NCBI GenBank assembly: GCA_020849665.1
Contig: JADLFX010000060.1
Span: 79,917 to 143,916, forward strand
Direction of reading: 5' to 3'
DNA length: 64,000 nt
Source of the DNA: Planctomycetota bacterium
Lineage (GTDB): Bacteria > Planctomycetota > UBA1135 > UBA2386
The position numbers and the translations under genes were made by a program. Under the pieces are notes generated by a model, which worked only from the letters and a program-made list of their open reading frames with translations, was not told the origin of the DNA and made no database searches. Of the stretch, positions 7,555-18,450 are shown piece by piece. Every line of letters begins with the position of its first letter. Position 1 is the stretch's first letter.

Positions 7555-8904
7555 ATGCGCACTGGCACGGACCCCGGCACCACGGCGAGCGCACCGCGCC
7601 CCCGCGTGCTGGTGATCGCGGAGGCGGCCAATCCCGAGTGGCAGAGCGTGCCCCTGGTGGGGTGGTCGCACGCCGACGCCCTGCGCGAGGTGGCCGACGT
7701 GCACCTCGTCACCCAGGTGCGGAATCGGGACGCGATCGTCCGCGCGGGGTTGGTCGAGGGCCGCGACTTCACGGCCATCGACTCCGAGCGCGTGGCGCGG
7801 CCGCTCTGGCACCTCACGCGCCTGCTGCCCGGAGGCTGGACCACGTCGATGGCCGCCTACCTGCCCGCCTACCTGTACTTCGAGCGGCTGGTGTGGCGGC
7901 GGTTCGGCGCGGACATCCGGGCGGGGCGCTACGACGTCGTGCACCGGCTGACGCCGCTCTCGCCGACGGTGCCGAGCCCGATCGCCGCGCGGTGCCGGAA
8001 GGCGGGCGTCCCATTCGTGCTCGGCCCGCTGAACGGAGGGCTGCCCTGGCCGCGCAACTTCGACCAGGAGCGGCGGCGCGAGCGGGAGTGGCTCAGCTAC
8101 GTGCGCGGCGCCTACAAGCTGGTGCCCGGATACCGGCGCACCCGGGAGAACGCAGCGGCCATCGTCGTGGCGTCGCGTGCCACGCTCGAGCAGGTGCCGG
8201 AGCGATGGCGCAGCAAGTGCGTCTACATCCCGGAGAACGGGCTGGACGAACGACGCTTCCATGCGCGGCGCGAGCGGCCCGGCGGCGGACCGTTGGCCAT
8301 CGTGTTCGTGGGCAGGCTGGTCCCCTACAAGGGTCCGGACCTGCTCCTGGAGGCGGTGGATCCGCTCCTGCGCGAGGATCGCGCCCGGCTGACGATCGTG
8401 GGGGACGGGCCGCTGCTGGCGTCGATGCGCGCGGCGGCGTCCGAACGCGGCGTGCAGGACAAGGTGCGCTTCACCGGCTGGGTCGACCACCAGCAGGTCC
8501 AGCATCTGCTCGCAGCGGCCGACGTGTTCGCGTTTCCCAGCATCCGTGAGTTCGGCGGCGCCGCGCCGCTGGAGGCGATGGCCGTCGGAGTGCCGGCGAT
8601 CGTCGTGGACTACGGCGGCCCCGGAGAGATCGTGACCGAGGACACCGGCTGGCTCCTGCCGCTCGGCACGCGCGCGAACCTGGCCGCGGGGCTGCGCGCG
8701 CTGCTGACCAGCTTGTGCGCGGACCGCGACGCGATCGAGCGGCGCGCGCAGGCCGCCTTGCAGCGGGCGTGGAACTGGTTCGCGTGGCGCGTCAAGGCGC
8801 GCCAGACCCTGGAGGTGTACCGCTGGGTGCTCGGCCGGCGGCCAGACCGCCCTGAGTTCGGCATGCCCTTCGCGGGGGTCGGCACCGCGCTCGCGCGCCC
8901 CTGA
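7555..8904 (+). CDS. Glycosyltransferase family 4 protein
   Basis: A 449-residue GT-B fold glycosyltransferase. The C-terminal half has the family signatures: AIVFVGRLVPYKGPDLLLEA, LTIVGDGPL, VRFTGWVD and the donor-binding stretch FPSIREFGGAAPLEAMAVG with its E-x7-E pattern, then VDYGGPGEIV. The N-terminal acceptor domain includes VLGPLNGGLPWP. It probably transfers a nucleotide-activated sugar in polysaccharide or glycolipid synthesis; donor and acceptor are not predictable. The start is the ATG before PRPRVLVIAEA; an upstream in-frame ATG at 7486 adds 23 unlike residues. It follows the helicase gene by 114 bp and converges on a membrane-protein gene. Confidence 0.9.
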   Translation: MRTGTDPGTTASAPRPRVLVIAEAANPEWQSVPLVGWSHADALREVADVHLVTQVRNRDAIVRAGLVEGRDFTAIDSERVARPLWHLTRLLPGGWTTSMAAYLPAYLYFERLVWRRFGADIRAGRYDVVHRLTPLSPTVPSPIAARCRKAGVPFVLGPLNGGLPWPRNFDQERRREREWLSYVRGAYKLVPGYRRTRENAAAIVVASRATLEQVPERWRSKCVYIPENGLDERRFHARRERPGGGPLAIVFVGRLVPYKGPDLLLEAVDPLLREDRARLTIVGDGPLLASMRAAASERGVQDKVRFTGWVDHQQVQHLLAAADVFAFPSIREFGGAAPLEAMAVGVPAIVVDYGGPGEIVTEDTGWLLPLGTRANLAAGLRALLTSLCADRDAIERRAQAALQRAWNWFAWRVKARQTLEVYRWVLGRRPDRPEFGMPFAGVGTALARP

Positions 8905-8905
8905 T

Positions 8906-8929
8906 CCCACCGCGCGGCGGACCGGTGGG
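8906..8929. terminator. Hairpin in convergent gap, candidate bidirectional terminator
   Basis: CCCACCG ... CGGTGGG forms a perfect seven-base stem with a ten-base loop, directly after the glycosyltransferase stop and before the convergent membrane-protein stop. There is no U-tract, so intrinsic termination is uncertain. Confidence 0.4.
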
Positions 8930-8944
8930 TGGCGATCCTCGCGG

Positions 8945-9394
8945 CTAGCCGCCCAAGGCGCGCGTGTGGTGCAGGACCGCGTTCAGGGCGACGACCAGAC
9001 CCAGCACCGCAGCGAGCTTCGCCCGCCGCGCCCGGCCGGCGAGGTCGGGTCCGCCGTCCGGCGCGCGGGTGATCGCGAGGGCGAGATGGAACACGAAGAG
9101 CGCGAGCACCAGCTTGCTGTGCAGCAGTGCGGTGTAGATGCCGCGACCACCCAGCCAGCCCACGCCGTGCGGCGGAGCCCACTTGAGCAACCCGGTGCCG
9201 AGCAGCAGCAGCACCGCGGCGATGGTCACCCAGCGGGCGCGGGCGCGGAGCGTGGCGAGGAACTCCGCCCGCTCCTGTTGCAGGCGCTGCGCCGCCGGCA
9301 GCACCGTGAACCCCATGGCGAAGAGCCCGCCGACCCCCAGGATCGCGCCAAGGAGATGCCCGTAGTCCACCAGGGCGCGCAGGAGTGGCGTCAT
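8945..9394 (-). CDS. Small four-helix membrane protein, CopD/DUF2269-like
   Basis: A 149-residue integral membrane protein with about four hydrophobic segments: residues 7-27, a pair between about 48 and 95 (TIAAVLLLLGTGLLKWAP, LVLALFVFHLALAI) and one near the C-terminus (AAVLGLVVALNAVLH). Histidines at or near helix ends (YGHLLG, LLHSK, VLHHT) recall CopD-type or small cytochrome-b-like proteins, but no haem site is certain. Its ATG overlaps the upstream gene's stop (TGATG), so it is translationally coupled to the CinA-like protein. Function is not assigned. Confidence 0.7.
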   Translation of the reverse strand: MTPLLRALVDYGHLLGAILGVGGLFAMGFTVLPAAQRLQQERAEFLATLRARARWVTIAAVLLLLGTGLLKWAPPHGVGWLGGRGIYTALLHSKLVLALFVFHLALAITRAPDGGPDLAGRARRAKLAAVLGLVVALNAVLHHTRALGG

Positions 9395-10227
9395 CACTCG
9401 CCGGTCTCGTGGCTCCGCGGGGCCGCGGTCTTCGCGTCCAGCCCGAGGCGGGCGCGCAGCTCGTGCTCGGCCCGGTCCAGGATCGCGCTCAGGTTCCGTT
9501 CGTCGTACGACTCGCCGAAGAGCTTGATCTGGATCGTCAGGCGTTCGCCGCTGCCCTGCACCTGCGCGTGGGTGTGCACTCCGGGGTGGCGGCGGGTGAT
9601 CTCGGCCAGCGGCCTCGCGATCGCGGACTCGTCCCGGCCGGGATACTCGATCGTGCGCGAACGCCGCACCGCGCCGCCGCCCTCCGCCACGAGCACGGGC
9701 GCCACGTAGAGGTGGAAGAGCCGCTGCATCTCCTCCGCCACCCCAGGCAGCAGGAACCACGTCGTGGTACCGGTCTTCAGCCGCACCATCGGCGCCATGC
9801 CGATCGGGTTCTCGTAGCAGATCGAACCCTCGGGCACGTGCGCCATGCGCATCCGGGTCTCGTTGAGGGTGGGTTCGTCGACCACGCCCTTGGCGAAGAG
9901 CCGGCGGTACGAGACGGTCAGCATCTCGAGGGCGCGCTGGTCGAGGTGCAGGCCCACGCCCGCCGCCTTGGCCAGGGCCTGCCGGGTGATGTCCTCGTGC
10001 CCGGGGCCCATCCCGCCGGTGGTCAGGACCACGGAAGGCTTGAGTTCCAACGCGGCACGGAACGCGGCGACCATCTCGGCCTCCACGTCGTCGAGCACCT
10101 GGATGGTGCGGACCCGGTAGCCCAGATTGCTCACGTGGCTGGCCAGGAAATTGGCGTTTCGATCGAGGACGAGACCCTCGAGAAGCTCGCGCCCGATGCA
10201 GAACAGGATCGCGCTCTTGTCGGTCAC
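9394..10227 (-). CDS. CinA/MoaB-type molybdopterin-binding domain protein
   Basis: A 277-residue protein with the molybdopterin-binding (MoCF_biosynth) fold of CinA: FCIGRELLEG, then RVRTIQVLDD, the signature TTGGMGPGHEDITRQALAKA, and NPIGMAPMV followed by FLLPGVAEEM. The C-terminal NMN-amidase (PncC) domain of full CinA is missing, so this is the COG1058-type single-domain form, whose function is unclear (nucleotide-repair pyrophosphatase has been shown for CinA relatives). The start is a GTG with an AAGGA-type ribosome site upstream; a longer ATG frame (10314) adds 29 non-conserved residues. It is coupled by TGATG to the membrane protein downstream and divergent from gyrA. Confidence 0.82.
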   Translation of the reverse strand: MTDKSAILFCIGRELLEGLVLDRNANFLASHVSNLGYRVRTIQVLDDVEAEMVAAFRAALELKPSVVLTTGGMGPGHEDITRQALAKAAGVGLHLDQRALEMLTVSYRRLFAKGVVDEPTLNETRMRMAHVPEGSICYENPIGMAPMVRLKTGTTTWFLLPGVAEEMQRLFHLYVAPVLVAEGGGAVRRSRTIEYPGRDESAIARPLAEITRRHPGVHTHAQVQGSGERLTIQIKLFGESYDERNLSAILDRAEHELRARLGLDAKTAAPRSHETGE

Positions 10228-10300
10228 GGTTGGGGTTCCTTCGGGGATCCGGACCAGGGTGGGGACTGGACGGCGGACATGGCAGAGCGAAGCCGAACCC

Positions 10301-10320
10301 ATGGTTGATGGCAACCATCA
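10301..10320. promoter_or_regulatory. Overlapping inverted repeats upstream of gyrA
   Basis: Two mutually exclusive dyads overlap: ATGGTTG/CAACCAT (10301-10318, four-base loop) and TGATGG/CCATCA (10306-10320, three-base loop). They lie 55-75 bp before the gyrA ATG in the divergent gap with the CinA-like gene. They could be an operator or a leader switch; evidence is symmetry only. Confidence 0.3.
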
Positions 10321-10374
10321 GGGGGGCGAAGATTCCCCGTCCGGACGCCTGGAGCTGACCGGACCCGAATCGCC

Positions 10375-12864
<2,490 letters not shown>

Positions 12865-12868
12865 AGCG

Positions 12869-13315
12869 ATGGCCGAGTACTTCGCGCGACTCCAGGCGGA
12901 CATGAAGACGGCGATGAAGGCCAGGGACGAGCTCCGCCTGCGGGTCGCCCGCATGCTGGTCGCCGCGATCAAGAAGGAGCAGATCGACCGCGCCAAGGAC
13001 GACCTCGGCGCGGACGCCGAGCTCGACATCCTGCGCAAGGCCGTGAAGACCCGCCGCGAGAGCGTCGACCAGGCACAGAAGCTGGGTCGCCAGGACGTCG
13101 TCCAGGCCGAGGCCGCGGAGATCGCGGTGATCGAGGCCTACCTGCCCGCGACCCTGAGCGGGGATGCCCTGCTCGCCAAGGTGCGCGAGGTCGCCCAGGC
13201 GATCGGCTACACCGGGGCCAAGGACACCGGGCGCTTCATGAAGGAATGGATGGCGCGGCACAAGGCGCTCGCCGACGGCCGGGACGTGCAGGAGGCCCTC
13301 AAGCGCCTCGGCTGA
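12869..13315 (+). CDS. GatB/YqeY domain-containing protein
   Basis: A 148-residue YqeY-family protein. The N-terminal helical part (LQADMKTAMKARDELRLRVARM, an amphipathic helix) is followed by IKKEQID and IEAYLPATLSGDALL, then the C-terminal tail domain related to GatB (TGAKDTGRFMKEWMARH). GatB's tail domain binds tRNA in the amidotransferase; the role of stand-alone YqeY is unknown. The ATG follows the gyrA stop by four bases, so it probably shares its transcript. Confidence 0.9.
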   Translation: MAEYFARLQADMKTAMKARDELRLRVARMLVAAIKKEQIDRAKDDLGADAELDILRKAVKTRRESVDQAQKLGRQDVVQAEAAEIAVIEAYLPATLSGDALLAKVREVAQAIGYTGAKDTGRFMKEWMARHKALADGRDVQEALKRLG

Positions 13316-13423
13316 GCCGCGAGGCCTCCCGTTGCCGCCGTTCCGAGGTCGATAGAGGGCGAGGCTTCCTGTCGCGCGCCATCCGGTTTGACTCGGGCCC
13401 TTGGACGCACCACCCAGCCTGCG

Positions 13424-14416
13424 ATGACGAACCAGCCGCACCAGGACGCGCCTGCGCCGCGCAATCCGCCGGGATCGCGCTACTGCATCGTCATCCCGTG
13501 TCGGGACGAGGAGGACACCCTGGAGCGGACCGTGCGCTCGCTCGCGGCGCAGACCACGGCGCCGGATCTGGTCGTGATCGTCGACGACGGCTCCACCGAC
13601 CGCACGCCCGAGATCTGCGCGCGACTGGCAGGGGAGTTCGCGTTCGTGCGCGTGCTGCGGCGCCAGGACCGCGGCAGGCGCAGCGTCGGTCCCGGCGTGA
13701 TCGACGCGTTCTACGACGGCCTCGCCACGTTCGACGTCGGCCGCTACGACTTCGTGTGCAAGCTCGACGCCGATCTCGAGATGCCGCCGCGCTACTTCGC
13801 GCGCATCCTCGAGCGCATGGCGGCGGACCCGCGGATCGGCGCGATGTCCGGGCGGCCCTATTACCAGCGCCCGGGCCCGAACGGGCTCGAGATGGTGCCC
13901 GAGCCGTGCGGGATCGACGTGTGCGTCGGCGCGACCAAGTTCTACCGGCGCGCGTGCTTCGAGGCGATCGGCGGCTTCGTCCGCGCGGTCATGTGGGACG
14001 GCATCGACGCCCACACCTGCCGGATGCTCGGCTGGAGGAACTTCGCCGACGAGGACCCCGAGCTGCGCTATCTGCACCTGCGCCCCATGGGTTCCAGCGA
14101 CCACAACGTGTACCGCGGCCGGGTGCGCTGGGGCCGGGGGCAGTGGTTCATGGGCACCGGCGCGCTCTTCATCCTGGCCAGCGCCACCAACCGCATCCTC
14201 ACGCCGCCGATCCTGGTCGGCAGCGTCCTGATGCTCTTCGGCTACGTCTCGGCGTGGTGGCGAGGCGAGCCGCGCTACGACCGGCCGGGCTTCCGGACCT
14301 TCCTGCGCCGCTACCAGCGCCTGGCGCTGCTCAAGGGCAAGCGCCGGGCGATGGAGATGGTGCTGGACGCGGGGCCTCGCGCGGACCCGGGCCCCGCCGC
14401 TCAGGGCTTGAGGTAG
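13424..14416 (+). CDS. Glycosyltransferase family 2 protein
   Basis: A 330-residue GT-A glycosyltransferase. The nucleotide-binding N-terminus reads YCIVIPCRDEEDTLERTVRSL, followed by VVIVDDGSTDRTPEIC. The metal-binding DxD-type motif is CKLDADLEM, and a later acidic site is FADEDPEL. A moderately hydrophobic stretch near residues 245-275 (PPILVGSVLMLFGYVSAWW) suggests membrane association. It probably builds surface glycan; the substrate is unknown. The chosen ATG leaves about 20 polar residues before the core; an in-frame ATG 36 bp earlier is possible. Its 3' end overlaps the convergent beta-helix gene by 16 bp. Confidence 0.88.
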   Translation: MTNQPHQDAPAPRNPPGSRYCIVIPCRDEEDTLERTVRSLAAQTTAPDLVVIVDDGSTDRTPEICARLAGEFAFVRVLRRQDRGRRSVGPGVIDAFYDGLATFDVGRYDFVCKLDADLEMPPRYFARILERMAADPRIGAMSGRPYYQRPGPNGLEMVPEPCGIDVCVGATKFYRRACFEAIGGFVRAVMWDGIDAHTCRMLGWRNFADEDPELRYLHLRPMGSSDHNVYRGRVRWGRGQWFMGTGALFILASATNRILTPPILVGSVLMLFGYVSAWWRGEPRYDRPGFRTFLRRYQRLALLKGKRRAMEMVLDAGPRADPGPAAQGLR

Positions 14417-16422
14417 GCGCCCCGGGCAGAGGCGCCGCCGCGCGGGCGCAACAGGCCGTCGAAGTCGTCCCAGAGGCCGGGCACCTGGACGCCGTTGCCC
14501 AGGAACGGGCTCTGCGTGGTGGGCCGCAGGTTGTGCGGCGGCGCCGCCAGGAGCGGATCCGAGGTGATGCTGCCGGCACCCTTCCCCAGCGCGGTCCACT
14601 GGGCGAAGGTCCAGGTGCGCGTGCCGCCGTTGCCCTTCTCCGCGGCGTAGCTGCGGGCGCGCGGGCCGTAGAAGAGGTTGTTGCTCTCGGTCAGCTGGTC
14701 GAGGCGGAAGCCGGGCGTGACGCCCACGAACGCCGTGGTCGAGCTGGACGAGTTGGGCGCGTAGAGCACGTTGTTCCAGCAGCGGATGTTCGTGCCGTTC
14801 TGCGCCTCGATCAGCAGGAACTGGGTGTCGGTGAACGACGCGTTCGGCATGTGCGCCGCCGTGTTGTTGTAGATCGAGATGTCGTCCGGCGTGGGCACGC
14901 CGTTCCCGTACTCCCACACCCACACCGCGGTGGTCCAGGGGCTGCGCGTGCCCATCCGGAACACGTTGTTGCGCACGGTCATCTGCCGGGCGCAGAACAT
15001 CAGCATGATCTGGGTCTGGTCCTGCGACGCCACGTCCTCCAGGAAGGTGTTGCGCTCGACGATGCCGTTCACGAGCACGTCCGTGGAGTACCGGTCCTTG
15101 GGCGCGATGCACACCGACCACGCCTGGCCGCGGAACGAGTTCTCGCACACCTGGAAGTCGCGCGTCGGCTCGTTGGTCAGGGAGTGGATCTTCAGGATCT
15201 GGCGGTTCGGGTTGTTGCCGTAGCCGGCGTCCCAGATGGTGTTGCCCCGGACCACGCCCTTCACGATCTGCCACAGCCGTGCGGCGTGCGAGTTGCGCGT
15301 GCGCTGCAGGTCGTTGCCCACCAACGCGAACCGGTGGCCGCCCGTGTAGACCAGATGGTCCTGACACTCGGTCACGGTGCACTCGAAGAGCGCGATGTCC
15401 TCGACCGTCTTCACGAACGGACTCGCGCCGATCCCCACCCACAGCTTCGAGTAGTTGCAGCGCAGGTAGAGCCAGTCGCTGCAGTCCACGGCGCTGAAGA
15501 AGCTGTTGGCGGTGCCGGACTGGTTCTGGAAGTCGTACGTGCCGCGGATGTCGAGGTCGACGAAGCGCAGGCCCTTCGCCTCGCCGGCGTAGAACATCTC
15601 GGCCGGACCGTTCCACTGGATGACGGGCTTGGGTCCGCTGCCGAACGCGCCGAAGAGGATCGGCCTGCCCTGCGTGGCGAACGGGAAGCTGTACTTCCGG
15701 TCGCTCGCGAACGAGTCCCCGCGCCGGAACAGGACCCGGACCGCAGCGGGGCCGGCGCTGGAGAGCTGGAGCGCCAGGAGTTGGATCACGCGGTCGTAGG
15801 TGCGGACCGCCGCGCCCTCGGACCTGCCGTTGTTGACGTCGTCGCCCTGCGAGGAGGAGCAGTAGAGCGTCACGCCGGAGAAGGGATTCACCCGCACCTT
15901 GGCCGTGCTGGTGCCGGTCTTGCCCGAAGGGTCGGCGACCTTCAGGGAGATCGTGTACTCGCCCGGATTCTCGTACACGTAGGCGCCCACGAAGCCCGAG
16001 TGCTTGTTCCAGCGTGCCAGGGGCCCCTGGGGATCGCCGAAGTCCCATTCGAAGCGCGCGTCGTGCAGCCTCGGGACGCCGGGCGTGGCCATGCCGTCCA
16101 CGAACACGTAGAGCGGCGCGACGCCGGTCAGACGGTTGGCCTGGATCACCGGCTTGAGCCCGTCGTCGGGAGCCGGGGCGGGCAGCGCCGTGCGCAAGGG
16201 CTGCGGACCCCCGACCGCCAGCTCCGGTGCGGCGGCGCGCGGCGCGGCGATCGGAGGGAGGACGGCGCGCGCGGCGGAGTTCGTCGCGGGCGTAGCGGTC
16301 GCAGCGGCCACTGGGACGCTCTCGGCGTCGGGGAGGGTGGGGAACGCTGCCAGAGCCAGCGTGCCTGCCCCGGCGAGCGCCAGGACAGGGAGTAGGAGCC
16401 GATGCGTGGATCGCGGATGCAT
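14401..16422 (-). CDS. Secreted parallel beta-helix protein with PKD-like domain, copy A
   Basis: A 673-residue exported protein: signal peptide (LLLPVLALAGAGTLALAAF), an Ala/Pro-rich linker to about residue 95, a PKD-like beta domain (FEWDFGDPQGPLARWN ... YTISLKV, about 125-185), then a right-handed beta-helix region of right_handed/DUF1565 type with repeated N-x-F/V and R-x-N-x turns. Such folds often bind or cleave polysaccharide, but no catalytic site is evident. From about residue 260 to 580 it is nearly identical to the protein at 25275-27227, which lies in inverted orientation. An in-frame GTG at 16665 with a good GGAGG and a second hydrophobic segment is an alternative start. Confidence 0.82.
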   Translation of the reverse strand: MHPRSTHRLLLPVLALAGAGTLALAAFPTLPDAESVPVAAATATPATNSAARAVLPPIAAPRAAAPELAVGGPQPLRTALPAPAPDDGLKPVIQANRLTGVAPLYVFVDGMATPGVPRLHDARFEWDFGDPQGPLARWNKHSGFVGAYVYENPGEYTISLKVADPSGKTGTSTAKVRVNPFSGVTLYCSSSQGDDVNNGRSEGAAVRTYDRVIQLLALQLSSAGPAAVRVLFRRGDSFASDRKYSFPFATQGRPILFGAFGSGPKPVIQWNGPAEMFYAGEAKGLRFVDLDIRGTYDFQNQSGTANSFFSAVDCSDWLYLRCNYSKLWVGIGASPFVKTVEDIALFECTVTECQDHLVYTGGHRFALVGNDLQRTRNSHAARLWQIVKGVVRGNTIWDAGYGNNPNRQILKIHSLTNEPTRDFQVCENSFRGQAWSVCIAPKDRYSTDVLVNGIVERNTFLEDVASQDQTQIMLMFCARQMTVRNNVFRMGTRSPWTTAVWVWEYGNGVPTPDDISIYNNTAAHMPNASFTDTQFLLIEAQNGTNIRCWNNVLYAPNSSSSTTAFVGVTPGFRLDQLTESNNLFYGPRARSYAAEKGNGGTRTWTFAQWTALGKGAGSITSDPLLAAPPHNLRPTTQSPFLGNGVQVPGLWDDFDGLLRPRGGASARGAYLKP
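14680..15640 (-). repeat. Left arm of ~950-bp near-identical inverted repeat
   Basis: Counterpart of the segment at 26010-26970, within beta-helix copy A. Boundaries were estimated by eye, where identity falls off on both sides. Confidence 0.8.
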
Positions 16423-16870
16423 GGGACCTGGGTGGGGGAGGGTGGAGAGGAAGCTCCGCCCGACCACTGCCGGCGATTCGCTCGCCACGGCACGGCAGGA
16501 GACTGCCCCTCCAGAGCCTTGCCCCGGGCCCCAGGTGTGGTGCGCCTGGCTCGGGAACCGCTGCTCCGCAGAGATGGTGAAGCTCGTGGCGATCAGGACC
16601 AGCGCCTGAAATACCGTGAGCCGCATCCGCTCGAACCGCTCGGTCAGATCGAAGCTGCGCGTCACGCGCACCCTCCAATACTGGCCGTGCTTCCTGGGTG
16701 GCTCGACTTGGTATCAGGTGAACACTTGAAGGGACGGGTCCCGGCGCGCAAGCCGGGATCGCCACGCCACTTCCCCGCGGAGTGTTTTTCTTTCGGCGCC
16801 AGGGATTCTCCGAGCCGCGTTCCGGCCCTCCCGCTCTCGCAAGGATGCGCGCGCAGCGACGCGAAGTGAA
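16423..16870. other. 448-bp intergenic region upstream of beta-helix copy A
   Basis: No convincing gene, although the beta-helix frame stays open to 16671. It holds a TCCCGGC/GCCGGGA hairpin (16739-16758, six-base loop), a short T-rich tract (16795-16802) and, on the minus strand, a GGAGG at 16672-16676 ideally placed for a GTG at 16665. It probably contains the promoter of the beta-helix gene; no clear -35/-10 pair was seen. Confidence 0.5.
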
Positions 16871-17443
16871 TCACGACCCAGGTTCTCTCGCCGGTGCCCG
16901 CACCTGCGAATCCAGATCATGGAAGTAGAGGGCCGCCACGACCAGGGCGTGGTCGATCCCACCGGCGCGCACGAGACCCGGCACCTCGGCCAGCGGGACC
17001 TCCACGACCTCGATGTCTTCGCCCGAGTCCATCTCCAGCTCCCCGACCCTGGCACAGCCGCACGCCAGATAGGTGTGGCAGACGTTGCCGAACAGCGCCG
17101 GGTTGGGGCGCACGCGGCCCAGAGGACGCAGCTCGCGTGCCGCGTAGCCGGTCTCCTCGCGGAGTTCGCGCGCGGCGGCCAGGGCGGGGTCCTCGCCCCG
17201 GTGGATCAGTCCGCCGGGGATCTCCAGGGTGAAAGTCTCGGTGCCGTGCCGGTACTGGCGCACCAGGATGAGCCGGCCCTCGTCGGTCACCGGCACCACG
17301 TTGACCCAGTCCTCGGTGCGGATCAGGAAGAACCCCAGGTCCTGCCCGGTGCGAGGCGAGCGGCGCCGCGCCTTCACGACATCGAAGACCTTGTAGCGGG
17401 CCAGCGTCTCCTCGTTCAGGTGCTCCCAGGGCTGCAGCGGCAT
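16871..17443 (-). CDS. Nudix hydrolase, ADP-sugar/ADP-ribose pyrophosphatase type
   Basis: A 190-residue Nudix enzyme. The Nudix box is intact: G-GLIHRGE-DPALAAA-RELREETGY, fitting G-x5-E-x7-R-E-U-x-E-E-x-G-U. The N-terminal FFLIRTEDWVNVVPVTDEGRL and VRQYRHGTETFTLEIPGG match the ADP-ribose pyrophosphatase (NudF) subgroup, which hydrolyses ADP-ribose and ADP-sugars. The C-terminus after GNVCHTYLACGC is typical in length. It lies 32 bp downstream of the phosphatase-like lipoprotein gene on the same strand. Confidence 0.9.
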   Translation of the reverse strand: MPLQPWEHLNEETLARYKVFDVVKARRRSPRTGQDLGFFLIRTEDWVNVVPVTDEGRLILVRQYRHGTETFTLEIPGGLIHRGEDPALAAARELREETGYAARELRPLGRVRPNPALFGNVCHTYLACGCARVGELEMDSGEDIEVVEVPLAEVPGLVRAGGIDHALVVAALYFHDLDSQVRAPAREPGS

Positions 17444-17475
17444 CCCGCCGACGATACCCGCGGGCCGCGCAGGGC

Positions 17476-18450
17476 TCAGGGTTTCACCAGCTCCCGCGTG
17501 TGCAGCAGGTCCCCGCCGGCGTCCCGGAACTCGATCGCAAGGCGCCGGCCGTCGAAGCGGAACCACACGAACCCGCCGCCCGCGTGCTGGAAGCGGGTGA
17601 GCGGCCCGCGTCGGGCGGGCCCGGCCGTGTCCGCCCCGGCACCCGCGCCGCTCAGGACATGGAGCGTGGCCGATCCCGCCTCGATCAGCTCCAGCCATTC
17701 GCGGTCGGAGGCGATGTAGACGTCCACCTTGTGGCGCTCCAGGTACGCGCCCAGCCGATCGCGGAAGAGCTGCGCCTCGAGGCCGTCGCTGCGCTCCTTG
17801 CCCTCGGCGTAGAACGAGCGATGGCCGAACACGATCTTCCAGTCCGCCTTGGACTGCTCCAGCGGGTGCACCACGAGGCGCTGCGCCGCGCGTGTGGCCC
17901 CCACGTGCGCGGGACCCACGAGGCTCGTGGTGTCGGCGGCGAAGAAGTGGAACGTGCGGCCATGCGCCCGGACCTGGAAGTCGTAGGCGAAGCTCTGCAT
18001 CGTCCACCGGCGGTTGGTCTTGCCGTACTCGATCTGCGCCGCGACGTCGCCCTTGAGGTCGGCGGGGCCCAGGGCAGGGTAGAACGGGACCGCGAGCGCC
18101 ACGGGGTCGTAGACCTCTTCGAAGCGGCTGCGCCAGAGCGGGTCCCGGGCGCTGGCGACTCCCTGTGGCCGGAAGCCATCGCCCAGGAGGAGCACGAAGT
18201 CGAGCGGACCGGTGGGAGCCAGGCGGGCCAGCGTGTCCGCGACCCGGCGCTGGCCCGGTCCGCCGCTGCCCCAGTTGCCCAGTGCCGCGAACACCAGGTC
18301 CGCGACGTCACCCCCGGTTCGCGGCGCAGTGGCCGTGGCGGGCGAGGTGCCCGGATCCGGGCGGGTGCCGGGCCGTGTCGCGCCCGCGGACGGATCCTGG
18401 CCGCAGGCGGAACTGAGCAGGAGAACTACCAGCCAGGCTCGCATGGTCAT
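17476..18450 (-). CDS. Degenerate purple acid phosphatase-like lipoprotein (probable pseudoenzyme)
   Basis: A 324-residue lipoprotein (lipobox S-S-A-C16) aligning with the small tartrate-resistant purple acid phosphatase family: LVFAALGNWG, VLLLGDGFR, FYPALGPADLKGDVAAQIEY, RRWTMQSFAYDF, IVFGHRSFY and VLSGAGAGAD fall in order. Five of the seven dinuclear-metal ligand positions are altered: GDWG is GNWG (N59), the Tyr of GDNFY is R94, GNHD is GPAD (P129), and GHDH is ASDR (S248, R250). Only D91 and H210 remain. Phosphatase activity is therefore unlikely; a binding role is inferred. Its ATG overlaps the previous gene's stop (ATGA), indicating coupling to the anchored beta-domain protein. Confidence 0.75.
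   Translation of the reverse strand: MTMRAWLVVLLLSSACGQDPSAGATRPGTRPDPGTSPATATAPRTGGDVADLVFAALGNWGSGGPGQRRVADTLARLAPTGPLDFVLLLGDGFRPQGVASARDPLWRSRFEEVYDPVALAVPFYPALGPADLKGDVAAQIEYGKTNRRWTMQSFAYDFQVRAHGRTFHFFAADTTSLVGPAHVGATRAAQRLVVHPLEQSKADWKIVFGHRSFYAEGKERSDGLEAQLFRDRLGAYLERHKVDVYIASDREWLELIEAGSATLHVLSGAGAGADTAGPARRGPLTRFQHAGGGFVWFRFDGRRLAIEFRDAGGDLLHTRELVKP

Noticed and set aside
2173..8910. A 2245-codon open frame on the minus strand running through fabI, mutY and beyond
   Set aside because: Only the last 257 codons (fabI) read as protein. The rest is antisense to mutY, the helicase and glycosyltransferase genes and is Arg/Pro/Gly-rich, an effect of high G+C.
14401..16422. Pectate-lyase or glycosidase call for the beta-helix proteins
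   Set aside because: The fold is suggestive but no family catalytic residues could be identified, so only a structural description is given.
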